Shown: positions 25,361 to 35,980, numbered from the stretch's first letter. The stretch: 64,000 nt of DNA from Vibrio rotiferianus CAIM 577 = LMG 21460 (GCF_002741985.1 NZ_APHW01000102.1:34302-98301), one strand, 5' to 3'. Numbers and translations: made by a program. Notes: generated by a model from the sequence alone, not told the origin.

Positions 25361-28069
25361 TCAGTAACCCATTAGTTGCAACAAGTTCTCAGCTGTCACG
25401 ATTGCTTCCTTACGGTTGGCAATATTTAGCTTTTGGTACAAGTTGCGAATGTGAGTCTTGATAGTCGTGCCAGCGACATCAAGTTCTTGTGCGATTTGCT
25501 CATTACTAAACCCTGAGTAAATCAGGCCAAGTACCTGCCATTCACGTTGAGTCAGCGGGCTCGTACGGACCAACTCTGGTACGTTCGGGTGGTTCACCAG
25601 TTTCTCAATAAAGTCTTCATCAAAGTGAATCGAGCGACTGCGCTGGTTTGAAGAAATGTCTTTCATCAATTGCTGAGCGCGATGGCGTTCTAGATCGCCT
25701 AGCTCATGACGTAGGCTGAGCTTTTCAAGTAGAACACCAATGGTTGCGCCATCAATGAGGAAATTACCCACCATGCCTGTTTGATTGGTCATGACTAACG
25801 CTTCTTTAAGTAGCGTTTTTGCTTTCTCTTCATCTTTTTGCTTAGCCGCCAAAACCGCGTCAACCACTAAGTTGCGATTAGTGTCTGTGATCAAATTTGC
25901 TCGAGACGCTTCGCTTTGTAGGAAATCAAGCGCTTGTCGAGCGTCATCATACTGGCCTAAATTGATATGGGCACGAACGATGTTTCGCCACTGGAGTTGA
26001 GAGAAATGGTTGCATGCGGCCTCTGGCTTCACTGCCGAGTTTAACCATTCTTGAATTGCTTCAGTGTTACCACGTGCTTGCCAGAACAAAATCAGAGATA
26101 ACGAGGCGTTTGCCATCCAATCTACGTGATAAGTCGATTGTTTCATCAAATGCTGCATGTGCTCGATGAACTTGCCTGCCTTATCCAGTTCACCGCGGCC
26201 AATGGCGATTCGTGCCAACATTGAGTAACTGTGTAAGTGCTTACTCGGTGAATGGCTTTCTAGGATTTGTAGGCCTTTGTAAGCGCACTCTTCTGCTTCA
26301 TCTAGGCGGTTCCAGCACCACAGCACTTGTGCTCGGATACGAAGTAAGAACTCATGCAAAGGAACATGTTGCAGTTGTTGATCTTCAATCAAACGGAAAC
26401 CTGAGTCTTGCAATTCAAATGCAGCTTGAACATAGCCTTGAGCAATTAAGATTTCGCTTTGTTGCAGAATAGCCCAAAGTGCTTGATGGTAAACTTGATA
26501 TTGACGCGCTAGCTTTTCTGTTTGCTGCATCATAGGTAAAGCACGGTCGAGTTTACCGAGCACGTGGTTTACTTCACCCACGACTGAGGTTGCAACAATG
26601 CGGCTACGATAGACGGTGTGGTCTAACTGACTTAATGCCAATTCTGCGAGTTCAAGCGCATGTTCTGGTTGGTTGCTGTTAATGGCAACTTGAGCAAGTA
26701 GCGCATTGGCTTGTCCTTGATAATGAATATCCAGTTCAATGTCGCGTTTACTGTGCTCTTCTTCTGCTTCCGCTAGTAGCTGACCGACTTGATTGTAACG
26801 GTGCTGACTTTGTGCCAACCACGCTCTTAGCATGGTGAGTTTAGGGTGACTAAATAGCAGGTCGCTATCTAGTTGATTAATTGCTGACTCTAGCGTGCTT
26901 AGCTCACCTTGGTTAAACATCTTCCAGCCAAACTCGTTAAGAATTTCGACAACGAGATCTTTGTCGTTCGATTTTTGAGCATGATGAATCGCTTGGTGAG
27001 GCGCTTTCTGTTGCAGCCACGCGACGGCAGCATTGCGGTGAAGATCTTTTTCTTGTTGAGGAATGCGAGCTAAACGTTCGTGAGATAAGAATTCTGCAAA
27101 CAAGTTATGGAAACGGAACCAATTATGCTCGCCTTCGAGTGGGTAGATAAATAAGCCGTAACGGTTTAATGACTCGATCATCCCCAGCGCATCTTCACGT
27201 TGTGTTAGGGCAAACACTAGTCCGTCGTTGAAGTGGTCAAGGACCGATACTTGCATTAAGAAATGACGCGTTTCTGAATCTAGCAAGTCGAATACTTCTT
27301 CAACGAGGTAATCCCATAAGTGGGCATGGTTAAACTGAGACACTGATTCGACTGTTTGCGCCAGCGTGCGATTTTGGTGCTGGGCTTGGAGGGCAATCAA
27401 TTGAAGTGCTGAAGGCCACCCCTCTACATAGGTACGTAGGTTATTTGCGGTGTCCTCATCAATCCCGTCCTCGATTCGTTGATTGAAGAAGCGAGTGGTC
27501 TCTTCGATATCGAACGCCAGCATTTCATTGCCAATTTCGATCATCAGGTCGCGAACACGTAAGTTTGCGGTACCCAAAGGAGGATTTGCGCGACTGGTTA
27601 CGACGACAGTAAGGTTATCTGGCATGTGCTTGAGGAAGAATCGCATGGACTCGTGGACTTCATCATTAGTGATTAGGTGATAGTCATCCAAAACGATGTA
27701 GCATTCTTGCTGGAAATCGGCCATTTCGGCGAAAACTTCACTGTATAAAGAGCGCAATGATGAAAACTGGCGCTTCTCCGCCAGTTTCTGAGAGTTCGAG
27801 CAGTTGTGATTAGTTGCTTTGTTCAGTGCTTGCAAAAGGTAATTGACGAAACGAAAGCCATCATTATCACTGTCATCTATGCTGTACCAGCCAACATTTG
27901 GCTTATCTGATAGCCACTGAGCAGCCATAGTGGTTTTTCCGTAACCTGCTGGTGAACGAAATAAAACCAGCTTATAAAAGGGCGCTTGTTGTAGTAGGTC
28001 CAATACTCTTGGGCGAACAATGGCATTATGCAACCGTCCTGGGCGAGTAAGTTTAGAAGGGATCCACAT
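25361..28069 (-). CDS. malT: Maltose regulon activator MalT
   Basis: ATP- and maltotriose-dependent transcription activator of the maltose regulon, 902 residues as in enteric MalT. The ATG at 28069 is used: it gives M-W-I-P-S-K-L-T-R-P, aligned to the family start, with AAAGGACATATAAA before it; the frame runs 11 codons further up. Domains: STAND ATPase with P-loop S-P-A-G-Y-G-K-T-T (about 38-46) and D-D-Y-H (about 128-131), winged-helix and TPR-like sensor superhelix (about 430-800), and C-terminal LuxR-type HTH (L-T-Q-R-E-W-Q-V-L-G-L...T-I-K-T-H-I-R-N-L-Y, about 830-890). It is divergent from malPQ, whose promoter holds MalT-like sites. Confidence 0.95.
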   Translation of the reverse strand: MWIPSKLTRPGRLHNAIVRPRVLDLLQQAPFYKLVLFRSPAGYGKTTMAAQWLSDKPNVGWYSIDDSDNDGFRFVNYLLQALNKATNHNCSNSQKLAEKRQFSSLRSLYSEVFAEMADFQQECYIVLDDYHLITNDEVHESMRFFLKHMPDNLTVVVTSRANPPLGTANLRVRDLMIEIGNEMLAFDIEETTRFFNQRIEDGIDEDTANNLRTYVEGWPSALQLIALQAQHQNRTLAQTVESVSQFNHAHLWDYLVEEVFDLLDSETRHFLMQVSVLDHFNDGLVFALTQREDALGMIESLNRYGLFIYPLEGEHNWFRFHNLFAEFLSHERLARIPQQEKDLHRNAAVAWLQQKAPHQAIHHAQKSNDKDLVVEILNEFGWKMFNQGELSTLESAINQLDSDLLFSHPKLTMLRAWLAQSQHRYNQVGQLLAEAEEEHSKRDIELDIHYQGQANALLAQVAINSNQPEHALELAELALSQLDHTVYRSRIVATSVVGEVNHVLGKLDRALPMMQQTEKLARQYQVYHQALWAILQQSEILIAQGYVQAAFELQDSGFRLIEDQQLQHVPLHEFLLRIRAQVLWCWNRLDEAEECAYKGLQILESHSPSKHLHSYSMLARIAIGRGELDKAGKFIEHMQHLMKQSTYHVDWMANASLSLILFWQARGNTEAIQEWLNSAVKPEAACNHFSQLQWRNIVRAHINLGQYDDARQALDFLQSEASRANLITDTNRNLVVDAVLAAKQKDEEKAKTLLKEALVMTNQTGMVGNFLIDGATIGVLLEKLSLRHELGDLERHRAQQLMKDISSNQRSRSIHFDEDFIEKLVNHPNVPELVRTSPLTQREWQVLGLIYSGFSNEQIAQELDVAGTTIKTHIRNLYQKLNIANRKEAIVTAENLLQLMGY

Positions 28070-28351
28070 TTTATATGTCCTTTGTTTATGCGTATCTAGC
28101 AATCAATCCGTTTTTACTTTTTATTGCCACAAGGTGCCTATTCATCTCGTGGATGTAGCACGACTAAAAATGTGGCTAGAGATCACTTAGGTACATGAGC
28201 TAGCGAAAAATAATTCTTAAACGAACGTAAACGGGCAGCGTTGATTAATATTTATACTACTTTCCTATGTGTTGTGGATGTTACGACATCCGAAATGTCT
28301 CTTACTTTGATCCACTTCCTAATTCTCAAGAGTTGATGCAATTGCCACCAA

Positions 28352-28360
28352 CTACGCCCT
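28352..28360 (-). promoter_or_regulatory. Distal MalT-like site in malT-malP region
   Basis: Minus strand AGGGCGTAG, the same word as in the malP-proximal cluster and before malS. It may be one element of a looped MalT array; function is inferred from motif similarity. Confidence 0.4.
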
Positions 28361-28626
28361 TAATTTGTGATTTGGCTCACTTTAAAATCGAATGTAGTGA
28401 ACGTGTATAGGCACAGTTGCGCACATATTAAAGGAAGTTTGGTTTTATTCGCTGTTTTTGTGTGATCGAACAGACAGTTTTTACAACAAGCAAAAATGAC
28501 GTAATAAATATCGTCACTTTGAAAAAGTAATCTTAGTAACGATGTGATGTGATCCTAATCACTAAGAACTCGTTAAATGAGCCTTGTGTTGAGAGTTGGA
28601 TCACTAACTTCGCAATGGTCCCCTCT

Positions 28627-28672
28627 CTACGCCCTACTTCCTACTCCCGTTAAGGAGGAGAAATAGGAGGAT
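28627..28672. promoter_or_regulatory. MalT-like site cluster upstream of malP
   Basis: AGGGCGTAG (minus, 28627-28635) and GGGAGTAG (minus, 28641-28648), followed on the plus strand by GGAGGAG (28654-28660) and GGAGGAT (28666-28672). The arrangement of opposed sites about 70-110 bp before the malP ATG suits MalT activation of malPQ. The rest of the 670-bp malT-malP gap shows no gene. Confidence 0.6.
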
Positions 28673-28739
28673 GTTTATTCACAGGGGGAAATGCAGGATG
28701 TATGGCAGATGAATTAATACAAGACGTGAGAATTTCTTA

Positions 28740-31193
28740 ATGAAACCTACTCAACAGAAAAAATTTGACAAGAAGTCGTTCCAAGAAAGCGTAAAGAAAC
28801 ACCTATCAGTGACTTACGCACACACTATTGAAAACGCAGACAGCCGCGCATGGTACCTAGCAATGGGTCGTGCACTGGCTGAATTCACTACTTGTGATTT
28901 GCTTGCTACTGAAGCTGACCCTCGCATCCAAAAAGCGAAAAGCGTTAACTACCTTTCACTAGAATTCCTTATCGGTCGTTTGACTGGTAACAACCTAATC
29001 AGCATGGGTCTTTACGAAGAGATCACTGAAGCAATGGCTGAACTAGGTCACAACCTAACAGACCTTCTAGAAGAAGAACGCGACCCATCATTGGGTAACG
29101 GCGGTCTTGGTCGTCTAGCAGCATGTTTCATGGATTCATGTGCCGCTCAAGAATTTCCAACAGTAGGTTACGGCCTGCACTACGAATACGGTCTGTTTAA
29201 ACAGTCGTTCAAAGATGGTCGTCAACAAGAAGCTCCAGACGCATGGCGCGGTGTAGAAGGCTACCCATGGGAAGTGGCTCGTCCAGAACTTGCGCAAGAA
29301 ATCGGCTTCTACGGTCACGTTGAAGTGGTAAACGAGAACGGTAAAGAAGTTCGTAAATGGGTTCCTGGCATGTCTGTAAAAGCAATGCCTTGGGATCTGC
29401 CTATCGTAGGTTACGAATCAGACACGGTTTACCCTCTACGCCTTTGGGAATGTCAAGCAATTGCACCATTCTCACTAGAGAGCTTTAACAACGGTGATTA
29501 CTTCGAAGCTCAGCACTCGCTGATCGACGCAGGTAACATCACAAAAGTGCTTTACCCGAACGATAACCACGAGAAAGGTAAAACACTGCGTCTAATGCAA
29601 CAGTACTTCCACTCAGCAGCGTCTGTACGCGATATTCTACGTCGCCACGAAGCAGCAGGCTACTCGCTAGCGGATCTACCTAAGCAAGAGACTATCCAGC
29701 TTAACGATACGCACCCAACTATCGCTATCCCTGAGTTAATGCGCATCCTAGTAGACGAGAAAGGCCTAACTTGGGAAGCGGCATGGGAAATCAGTGCAAA
29801 CACGTTCGCTTACACGAACCACACACTACTTCCAGAAGCTTTAGAGACTTGGTCTGAGTCGCTAATTCAGCGTCTACTTCCACGTCACATGGAAATCATT
29901 TTTGAAATCAACCACCGCTTCCTACAAGAAGTTCGTAAGATGTGGCCTGGTGACGGTGAGAAGCAAGCTAAGCTTTCTATCATCCAAGAAGGTTTCCACC
30001 GCATGGTTCGCATGGCTAACCTATGTGTAATCGGTTCTTACGCAGTTAACGGCGTAGCAGCACTTCACTCTGAGCTAGTTAAGAAAGACCTATTCCCAGA
30101 GTTCCACGAGATGTACCCAACTCGTCTACATAACGTGACAAACGGTATTACACCTCGTCGTTGGTTGAAGTTCTGTAACCCAGGTCTATCTAACCTTATC
30201 ACTGGTAAGATTGGTTCTGAGTGGCCAGCGAAACTTGAGCAACTAGAAGGTATTGCCAAGTACGCAACAGACGCGAAATTCCAAAAAGAATTCATGGCTG
30301 TTAAGAAAGAAAACAAACAGCGCCTAGCGGATTGGGTTAAAGAGAACATGGGTATCGAGCTAGATACTAACGCTATCTTTGATGTGATGATCAAGCGTCT
30401 GCACGAGTACAAGCGTCAGCAACTTGATTTGCTACACATCTTGTCTCTATACCACCGCATTATCAACGATCCAAACTTCGAGTGTACTCCACGCGTATGT
30501 TTCTTCGGCTCTAAAGCGGCGCCAGGTTACCACCTAGCGAAAGAGATCATCTTCGCGATTAACAAGATTGCAGATAAGATCAACAACGACCCACGCATTG
30601 GCAACAAGCTGAAAGTTGTATTCATCCCTGACTACCGTGTAAGCATGGCTGAAATGCTAATCCCAGCAGCGGACGTTTCTCAACAAATCTCGCTAGCGGG
30701 TAAAGAAGCATCTGGTACTGGTAACATGAAGATGGCTCTAAACGGTGCGCTAACTATCGGTACGATGGATGGTGCGAACGTTGAAATCCGTGAAGAAGTG
30801 GGCGACGAGAACATCTACATCTTCGGTCTAGACGTTGAAGGCGTAAAAGCAGCGAAAGCTGCTGGCTACAACCCATACGACTACTACAATGCTGACCACC
30901 TACTGAAAGCGTCTCTAGACCTACTAACAGGTGACGAGTTCACGCCAGGTCAACCAGGCCTGCTACGCGCTACATTCGATAGCCTACTAGATGGCGGTGA
31001 CCCATACCTATGTCTTGCTGACTTCGCATCTTATGTGAAAGCGCATGAAGAAATGGGCAAACAATACAAAGACCAAGCAGGCTGGGCTAAGAAAGCAATT
31101 CTTAACACCGCCCTAGTTGGTAAGTTCACATCAGACCGCTCGATTCGAGACTATGTGAACAACATCTGGAAACTTGAAGCGGTAAAACGTTAA
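28740..31193 (+). CDS. malP: Maltodextrin phosphorylase MalP
   Basis: Cytosolic PLP enzyme releasing glucose-1-phosphate from maltodextrin non-reducing ends. 817 residues, GT35 family: N-terminal S-L-E-F-L-I-G-R, phosphate/substrate region N-G-G-L-G-R-L-A-A-C-F-M-D-S, and the PLP lysine K664 within E-A-S-G-T-G-N-M-K-M-A-L-N-G-A. Lack of an N-terminal regulatory extension and linkage to malQ and malT favour maltodextrin over glycogen phosphorylase. The gene starts at the ATG at 28740 and leads the malPQ operon. Confidence 0.95.
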   Translation: MKPTQQKKFDKKSFQESVKKHLSVTYAHTIENADSRAWYLAMGRALAEFTTCDLLATEADPRIQKAKSVNYLSLEFLIGRLTGNNLISMGLYEEITEAMAELGHNLTDLLEEERDPSLGNGGLGRLAACFMDSCAAQEFPTVGYGLHYEYGLFKQSFKDGRQQEAPDAWRGVEGYPWEVARPELAQEIGFYGHVEVVNENGKEVRKWVPGMSVKAMPWDLPIVGYESDTVYPLRLWECQAIAPFSLESFNNGDYFEAQHSLIDAGNITKVLYPNDNHEKGKTLRLMQQYFHSAASVRDILRRHEAAGYSLADLPKQETIQLNDTHPTIAIPELMRILVDEKGLTWEAAWEISANTFAYTNHTLLPEALETWSESLIQRLLPRHMEIIFEINHRFLQEVRKMWPGDGEKQAKLSIIQEGFHRMVRMANLCVIGSYAVNGVAALHSELVKKDLFPEFHEMYPTRLHNVTNGITPRRWLKFCNPGLSNLITGKIGSEWPAKLEQLEGIAKYATDAKFQKEFMAVKKENKQRLADWVKENMGIELDTNAIFDVMIKRLHEYKRQQLDLLHILSLYHRIINDPNFECTPRVCFFGSKAAPGYHLAKEIIFAINKIADKINNDPRIGNKLKVVFIPDYRVSMAEMLIPAADVSQQISLAGKEASGTGNMKMALNGALTIGTMDGANVEIREEVGDENIYIFGLDVEGVKAAKAAGYNPYDYYNADHLLKASLDLLTGDEFTPGQPGLLRATFDSLLDGGDPYLCLADFASYVKAHEEMGKQYKDQAGWAKKAILNTALVGKFTSDRSIRDYVNNIWKLEAVKR

Positions 31194-31207
31194 TAGAACC
31201 CAGTTAA

Positions 31208-31236
31208 GACCAAGGTAGCCGAGCGCTACCTTTGGT
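31208..31236 (+). other. Hairpin between malP and malQ
   Basis: Stem GACCAAGGTAGC / GCTACCTTTGGTC (one-base bulge) without a T-run. Likely partial attenuation or mRNA processing inside the operon. Confidence 0.5.
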
Positions 31237-31309
31237 CATTTCAAAGATAAATTATTGATAACAATAAAACCCTACATGGAAGGTGTTGGTATTACCTTCG
31301 GAGAAAGCG

Positions 31310-33490
31310 ATGAAAGAACAAACAGCATTAAAGAAAGTCGCAGACATGGCGCGATTGGCTGACAGCTACGTCAGCGCGTGGGGAGACGAAGCAAAAGTTT
31401 CTGAAGAGACTCTACGCCGCTTGCTCACTTCACTTGGCTACGATACTAGCAGCGATGAGAAGCTATTGGCTTCTGCTGAACGAAAACATAAAAAAGACGT
31501 ACTAGCCCCTGTTCTTGTTTTACGCGACGGCGATCCTGTCGAAGTGGAACTAAACCTAGGTACGAGTGCTCGTGAGAGTGAATTTAGCTGGTGTTTAGAA
31601 ACAGAACAAGGAGAGGTACTTGAAGGCTATCTTCAGTCGCAAATTGTTCGTGATGAACGAGCTGAGGGTGGCCCTCTAGTGTTTGCATTGCCAAAGAACT
31701 TGGCATGGGGTTACCACAAACTGATCATCAGTCGTAAACGTCGTAAGACTCCTTACGAAATGTCGCTGATCATCACACCGAAAGCGTGTTTCAAACAAGA
31801 AGATTTAAACCAACACAAAAAGCTATGGGGTCCAAGCATTCAGCTTTACACACTGCGCACTCAGCACAACTGGGGTATCGGTGACTTTGGCGACCTTAAG
31901 CAGTTGGTAAGCGACATCGCATCGCGTGGCGGTGACTTCATTGGTTTGAACCCAATTCATTCATTGTTCCCTGCGAACCCAGAAGGTGCGAGCCCATACA
32001 GCCCGTCTTCTCGTCGTTGGTTGAACATCATGTACATCGACGTAAGTTCAGTGCCTGAATTTGCGTTAAGTGCAGAAGCTCAGCAACGTGTTGGCAGCGC
32101 AGAGTTCCAGCAACGTCTGCAAAAAGCTCGTGACTCACACTGGGTGAACTACACCGAAGTGTCTGAACTCAAGATGAGTGTTTTACCGCTGCTGTTTAGC
32201 GAGTTCAAAGCACGTCATCTAGACAAGAATACTGATCGCGCGCGCGCATTCCTAGAGTTTGTAGAACTTGGCGGCGAAAGCCTACTTCACCAAGCAGCAT
32301 TCGATGCGCTACACGGTGAACTGCATGCTGAAGATTCAAGCGTTTGGGGCTGGCCGGTATTCCCTGAGAAGTTCCGCACATTTGATTCTGCAGCCACTCA
32401 GAAGTACATCAAAGACAACGCAGAACGTGTTCACCTGTACATGTACTTGCAGTGGATCGCTGACGATCAAATTAAAGAAGCACAAGCGCTAGCTGAAGAA
32501 AAAGGTATGACGGTTGGTCTGTACCGTGACCTGGCTGTTGGTGTTGCGGATTCAGGCAGCGAAACTTGGGCTGATGATGGCAACCTAGTTCTGGACGCTA
32601 GTATTGGTGCTCCACCAGATATCCTTGGCCCTCTTGGTCAAAACTGGGGTCTACCACCGCTTAACCCACAAGTGTTGGAAGCGACCGGTTACGACGCGTA
32701 CATCAAGTTACTACGTGCGAACATGAAACACTGTGGTGCACTTCGTATTGACCACGTACTTGGTTTACTTCGTCTGTGGTGGATTCCAAAAGGTGAGAAG
32801 GCAACTGAAGGTGCTTACCTGTACTACCCAGTTGAAGACATGCTAGCAATCCTAGCACTTGAGTCACATCGTCATCAGTGTTCAGTTATCGGTGAAGATT
32901 TGGGTACAGTGCCTGATGAAATCGTGGGTATCCTTCGTGACGCAGGTGTTCACTCGTACAAAGTGTTCTTTTTCGAAACATCAAAAGATGACGGCGGCTT
33001 TATTTCTCCGAAGCATTACGCTGAACAGTCTATGTCAGCACTGTGTACGCACGATATGCCAACCCTACGTGGCTTCTGGCATTGTGATGACTTGAAGATG
33101 GGTCGTGAGATCGGTCTATACCCTGACGAAGAGCAACTAGAAGGCTTGTTTGATGACCGTCTGAAGTGCAAACAAGGCATCCTAGACAGCGTTCGTTGGC
33201 ATGGTTACCTACCAGAAGGTATTGGTCATGACGCACAATATGTGCCGATGGATACTTACCTAAGTGAAGCGTTGCAGTTGCACGTGGCTGCGGGTGATTC
33301 TGCACTGTTGAGTGTTCAACTTGAAGACTGGCTAGAAATGGATCAACCGGTCAACATTCCTGGTACGGTAAATGAGTACCCGAACTGGCGTCGTAAACTG
33401 TCGATGAACCTAGATGAAATCTTCAGCCGTGAAGACGTAAATCGTATTTCTAAGCGCCTAACTGAAGTGCGCGCGAAAGCGAGCAAATAA
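31310..33490 (+). CDS. malQ: 4-alpha-glucanotransferase (amylomaltase) MalQ
   Basis: GH77 enzyme that transfers dextrinyl units between maltodextrins, releasing glucose and making chains long enough for MalP. 726 residues from the ATG at 31310, chosen because TTCGGAGAAAGCG precedes it; the frame extends nine codons upstream. Visible features: N-terminal extension (1-150) typical of proteobacterial MalQ, W-G-I-G-D-F-G-D-L, Y-R-D-L-A-V-G-V, nucleophile Asp in A-L-R-I-D-H-V-L-G-L, acid/base Glu in I-G-E-D-L-G-T-V-P, and C-T-H-D-M-P-T-L. Second gene of malPQ. Confidence 0.95.
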   Translation: MKEQTALKKVADMARLADSYVSAWGDEAKVSEETLRRLLTSLGYDTSSDEKLLASAERKHKKDVLAPVLVLRDGDPVEVELNLGTSARESEFSWCLETEQGEVLEGYLQSQIVRDERAEGGPLVFALPKNLAWGYHKLIISRKRRKTPYEMSLIITPKACFKQEDLNQHKKLWGPSIQLYTLRTQHNWGIGDFGDLKQLVSDIASRGGDFIGLNPIHSLFPANPEGASPYSPSSRRWLNIMYIDVSSVPEFALSAEAQQRVGSAEFQQRLQKARDSHWVNYTEVSELKMSVLPLLFSEFKARHLDKNTDRARAFLEFVELGGESLLHQAAFDALHGELHAEDSSVWGWPVFPEKFRTFDSAATQKYIKDNAERVHLYMYLQWIADDQIKEAQALAEEKGMTVGLYRDLAVGVADSGSETWADDGNLVLDASIGAPPDILGPLGQNWGLPPLNPQVLEATGYDAYIKLLRANMKHCGALRIDHVLGLLRLWWIPKGEKATEGAYLYYPVEDMLAILALESHRHQCSVIGEDLGTVPDEIVGILRDAGVHSYKVFFFETSKDDGGFISPKHYAEQSMSALCTHDMPTLRGFWHCDDLKMGREIGLYPDEEQLEGLFDDRLKCKQGILDSVRWHGYLPEGIGHDAQYVPMDTYLSEALQLHVAAGDSALLSVQLEDWLEMDQPVNIPGTVNEYPNWRRKLSMNLDEIFSREDVNRISKRLTEVRAKASK

Positions 33491-33601
33491 GGTGAAATGA
33501 GTGATGTAGCAATTACTTAAATTAATTGTACCGAGGTACGAAAGTAAAGCCTAGGTCACTCATTGAACCGGCACAATCCGTTAGGATGAAGTACCGTTAT
33601 T

Positions 33602-33636
33602 ATGCCCGCAAAAATAGCGGGCATTTTTGCTTTTTG
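33602..33636 (+). terminator. Terminator after malQ
   Basis: Stem ATGCCCGC / GCGGGCAT with a 7-base loop and T-rich tail. It overlaps the upstream part of the glgB open frame, which argues against glgB starting at 33627. Confidence 0.85.
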
Positions 33637-33743
33637 ACGCTGTTAAATTCGATAACAGAGTCTTTTATGTGAATTCACAACGTTTGGCTGTGGAAACCGA
33701 TGTTCGAAAATATATGGAGAATATCGGGGCTAGGGAGAAAGAT

Positions 33744-35927
33744 TTGAAAACTAAGGTAAAGAAAAACCACGAACGTGCTTACGAACTATTATCTCAGGCG
33801 GCTTACTCAGATCCATTTGCGTCGCTTGGTCCATTCATTGATGACGGCGAAGGGTCATTACGTGTGTGGATGCCGGGTGCAAATAACGTCGAGCTAGTCG
33901 TCACTGGTGAACCCCGCGTTGCACTTGAGCGCGAAGGCGAAAGTGGTTTTATTTTAAAAGAAAACCACGACTTAAACCTGACTCATTACCAACTTGCCGT
34001 GGATTGGAATGGCGTTGAACAGTTGATCGACGATCCTTACCAGTACCACAACATTTACCAAGAATATGAACACCTGCATACACCAAAAGACATGTACCGC
34101 TATATGGGCTCGCAATTTGTGACCCTAGAGCGTGGTGGTGAAAACATCTCTGGTGTTCGCTTCTTGGTTTACGCACCTCACGCATCGGCAATTAGCTTAG
34201 TGGGCAGCTTCAACCAATGGGATGGCCGTCGTCATCCAATGCAACGCCTAGACTACGGTATCTGGGGCTTGTTTATTCCTGGTTTGGAAGAGGGCGTACA
34301 ATACAAATTTGAGCTCAAAGGTCCGAATGGGGAAGGGCTTCCTCACAAACAAGATCCTTGGGGCTTCTACTCAGAGCAATACCCATCTTTCGCATCGATC
34401 ACTTACGATCACAACCGTTACCAATGGCAAGACGCGAAATGGCAGAACCGTGCAGTGACGCAAAAGCGTGATGAAGCACTGTCTTTCTACGAGCTGCACG
34501 CAGGTTCTTGGAAGCGTAATGAAGATGGTGATTTCTTAAACTATCGTGAACTGGCCGCTGAATTAGTACCTTACCTTGTAGACATGGGCTACACCCACGT
34601 TGAGCTAATGCCAGTTTCTGAACACCCGTTCTTTGGCTCTTGGGGTTACCAACCAGTAGGTTTGTTTGCGCCAACGAGTCGTTACGGCTCACCTGATGAT
34701 TTCAAATTCTTTGTTGATGCGTGTCACCAAGCGGGTCTTGGTGTAGTACTGGATTGGGTTCCTGCACACTTCCCATCGGATGATCATGGCTTAGCGAACT
34801 TTGATGGCACACCACTGTTCCACGATCCAGATCCGCGTCGTGGTTGGCATCAAGATTGGAACTCATACATTTACGATTTAGGTCGTGAACATGTGCGTCG
34901 TTTCCTTGTGTCTAACGCGCTGTACTGGTTCGAGCAATTCCACATTGATGGCATTCGCGTAGATGCAGTGGCTTCGATGCTTTACCTTGATTACTCACGC
35001 AGCCATGATCAATGGATCCCGAATGCGGATGGCGGCAATGAGAACTATGATGCGATCGCAACTCTGAAGTGGATGAACGAAGAGGTCTACAAACACTTCC
35101 CGAATGCGATGACCATTGCGGAAGAATCGACGGCATTCCCGGGTGTATCTGCGCCAACCTTTATGGGTGGCTTAGGCTTCGGTTTTAAGTGGAATATGGG
35201 GTGGATGCACGACAGTCTTTCTTACATCCAAGAAGATCCTATTCATCGCAAATACCACCACAATACCATCACGTTCCCGCTTGTTTACGCACACAGCGAG
35301 AACTACGTACTGTCGCTGTCTCATGATGAGGTGGTGTACGGCAAGGGCTCGATCCACAACAAGATGCCAGGTGATGAGTGGCAACAAACCGCCAACCTAC
35401 GTGCTTACTACGGCTACATGTATGGTCAACCGGGTAAGAAGCTAAACTTCATGGGTGCAGAGCTTGGTCAAACCGCAGAATGGAACCACGATGACCAGCT
35501 ACAGTGGTTCTTGCTGGAGTTTGGTCGCCACCAAGGCGTGCAAGCACTGATTCGAGACTTGAACCACTTGTACCGCGACGAAGCGGCGATGCACGATCAA
35601 GATTGCGTGCCAGCTGGCTTTGAATGGCGTCTACAGGATGAGGCGGAAGCAAGCATTCTTGCGCACGAACGTATCAGCCAAGATGGCGAACGCGTATTAG
35701 TGATCAGCAACTTCACGCCAGTGCCGCATGAGCGTTTCCGTTTAGGCGTACCAATGGAAGGTACATACGAGCTTCTTCTAAACACAGACGATGCGAAATA
35801 CGACGGCAGCGGTTTTGAAGTGGTAAGCCGATTAGAAACAGAAGAAGTAGAAAGCGAGTCGCTACCTCAGTCTCTTGAGTTACGTTTGCCACCGCTATCG
35901 ACGGTATTCTACAAACTGATTAAATAG
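33744..35927 (+). CDS. glgB: 1,4-alpha-glucan branching enzyme GlgB
   Basis: Makes alpha-1,6 branches in glycogen. I take the TTG at 33744 as start (727 residues, M-K-T-K-V-K-K-N-H-E-R) because CTAGGGAGAAAGA lies right before it; an ATG at 33714 and a TTG/CTG region from 33627 are alternatives, but the latter overlaps the malQ terminator. Domains: N-terminal CBM48-like module N1 (about 15-110), second CBM48 (about 115-215, S-F-N-Q-W-D-G-R), GH13 barrel with nucleophile Asp in D-G-I-R-V-D-A-V, acid Glu in A-E-E-S-T, Asp in L-S-H-D-E-V-V-Y-G-K, and a C-terminal beta domain. Downstream of malPQ with its own terminator; other glg genes are not in the window. Confidence 0.9.
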   Translation: MKTKVKKNHERAYELLSQAAYSDPFASLGPFIDDGEGSLRVWMPGANNVELVVTGEPRVALEREGESGFILKENHDLNLTHYQLAVDWNGVEQLIDDPYQYHNIYQEYEHLHTPKDMYRYMGSQFVTLERGGENISGVRFLVYAPHASAISLVGSFNQWDGRRHPMQRLDYGIWGLFIPGLEEGVQYKFELKGPNGEGLPHKQDPWGFYSEQYPSFASITYDHNRYQWQDAKWQNRAVTQKRDEALSFYELHAGSWKRNEDGDFLNYRELAAELVPYLVDMGYTHVELMPVSEHPFFGSWGYQPVGLFAPTSRYGSPDDFKFFVDACHQAGLGVVLDWVPAHFPSDDHGLANFDGTPLFHDPDPRRGWHQDWNSYIYDLGREHVRRFLVSNALYWFEQFHIDGIRVDAVASMLYLDYSRSHDQWIPNADGGNENYDAIATLKWMNEEVYKHFPNAMTIAEESTAFPGVSAPTFMGGLGFGFKWNMGWMHDSLSYIQEDPIHRKYHHNTITFPLVYAHSENYVLSLSHDEVVYGKGSIHNKMPGDEWQQTANLRAYYGYMYGQPGKKLNFMGAELGQTAEWNHDDQLQWFLLEFGRHQGVQALIRDLNHLYRDEAAMHDQDCVPAGFEWRLQDEAEASILAHERISQDGERVLVISNFTPVPHERFRLGVPMEGTYELLLNTDDAKYDGSGFEVVSRLETEEVESESLPQSLELRLPPLSTVFYKLIK

Positions 35928-35946
35928 CTATCATTAATCAAACAGT

Positions 35947-35980
35947 AAGCCCGGTTTACATTGTAAATCGGGCTTTTTTT
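35947..35980 (+). terminator. Terminator after glgB
   Basis: Stem AAGCCCGgTTTACA / TGTAAAtCGGGCTT with a T-run. Confidence 0.85.
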
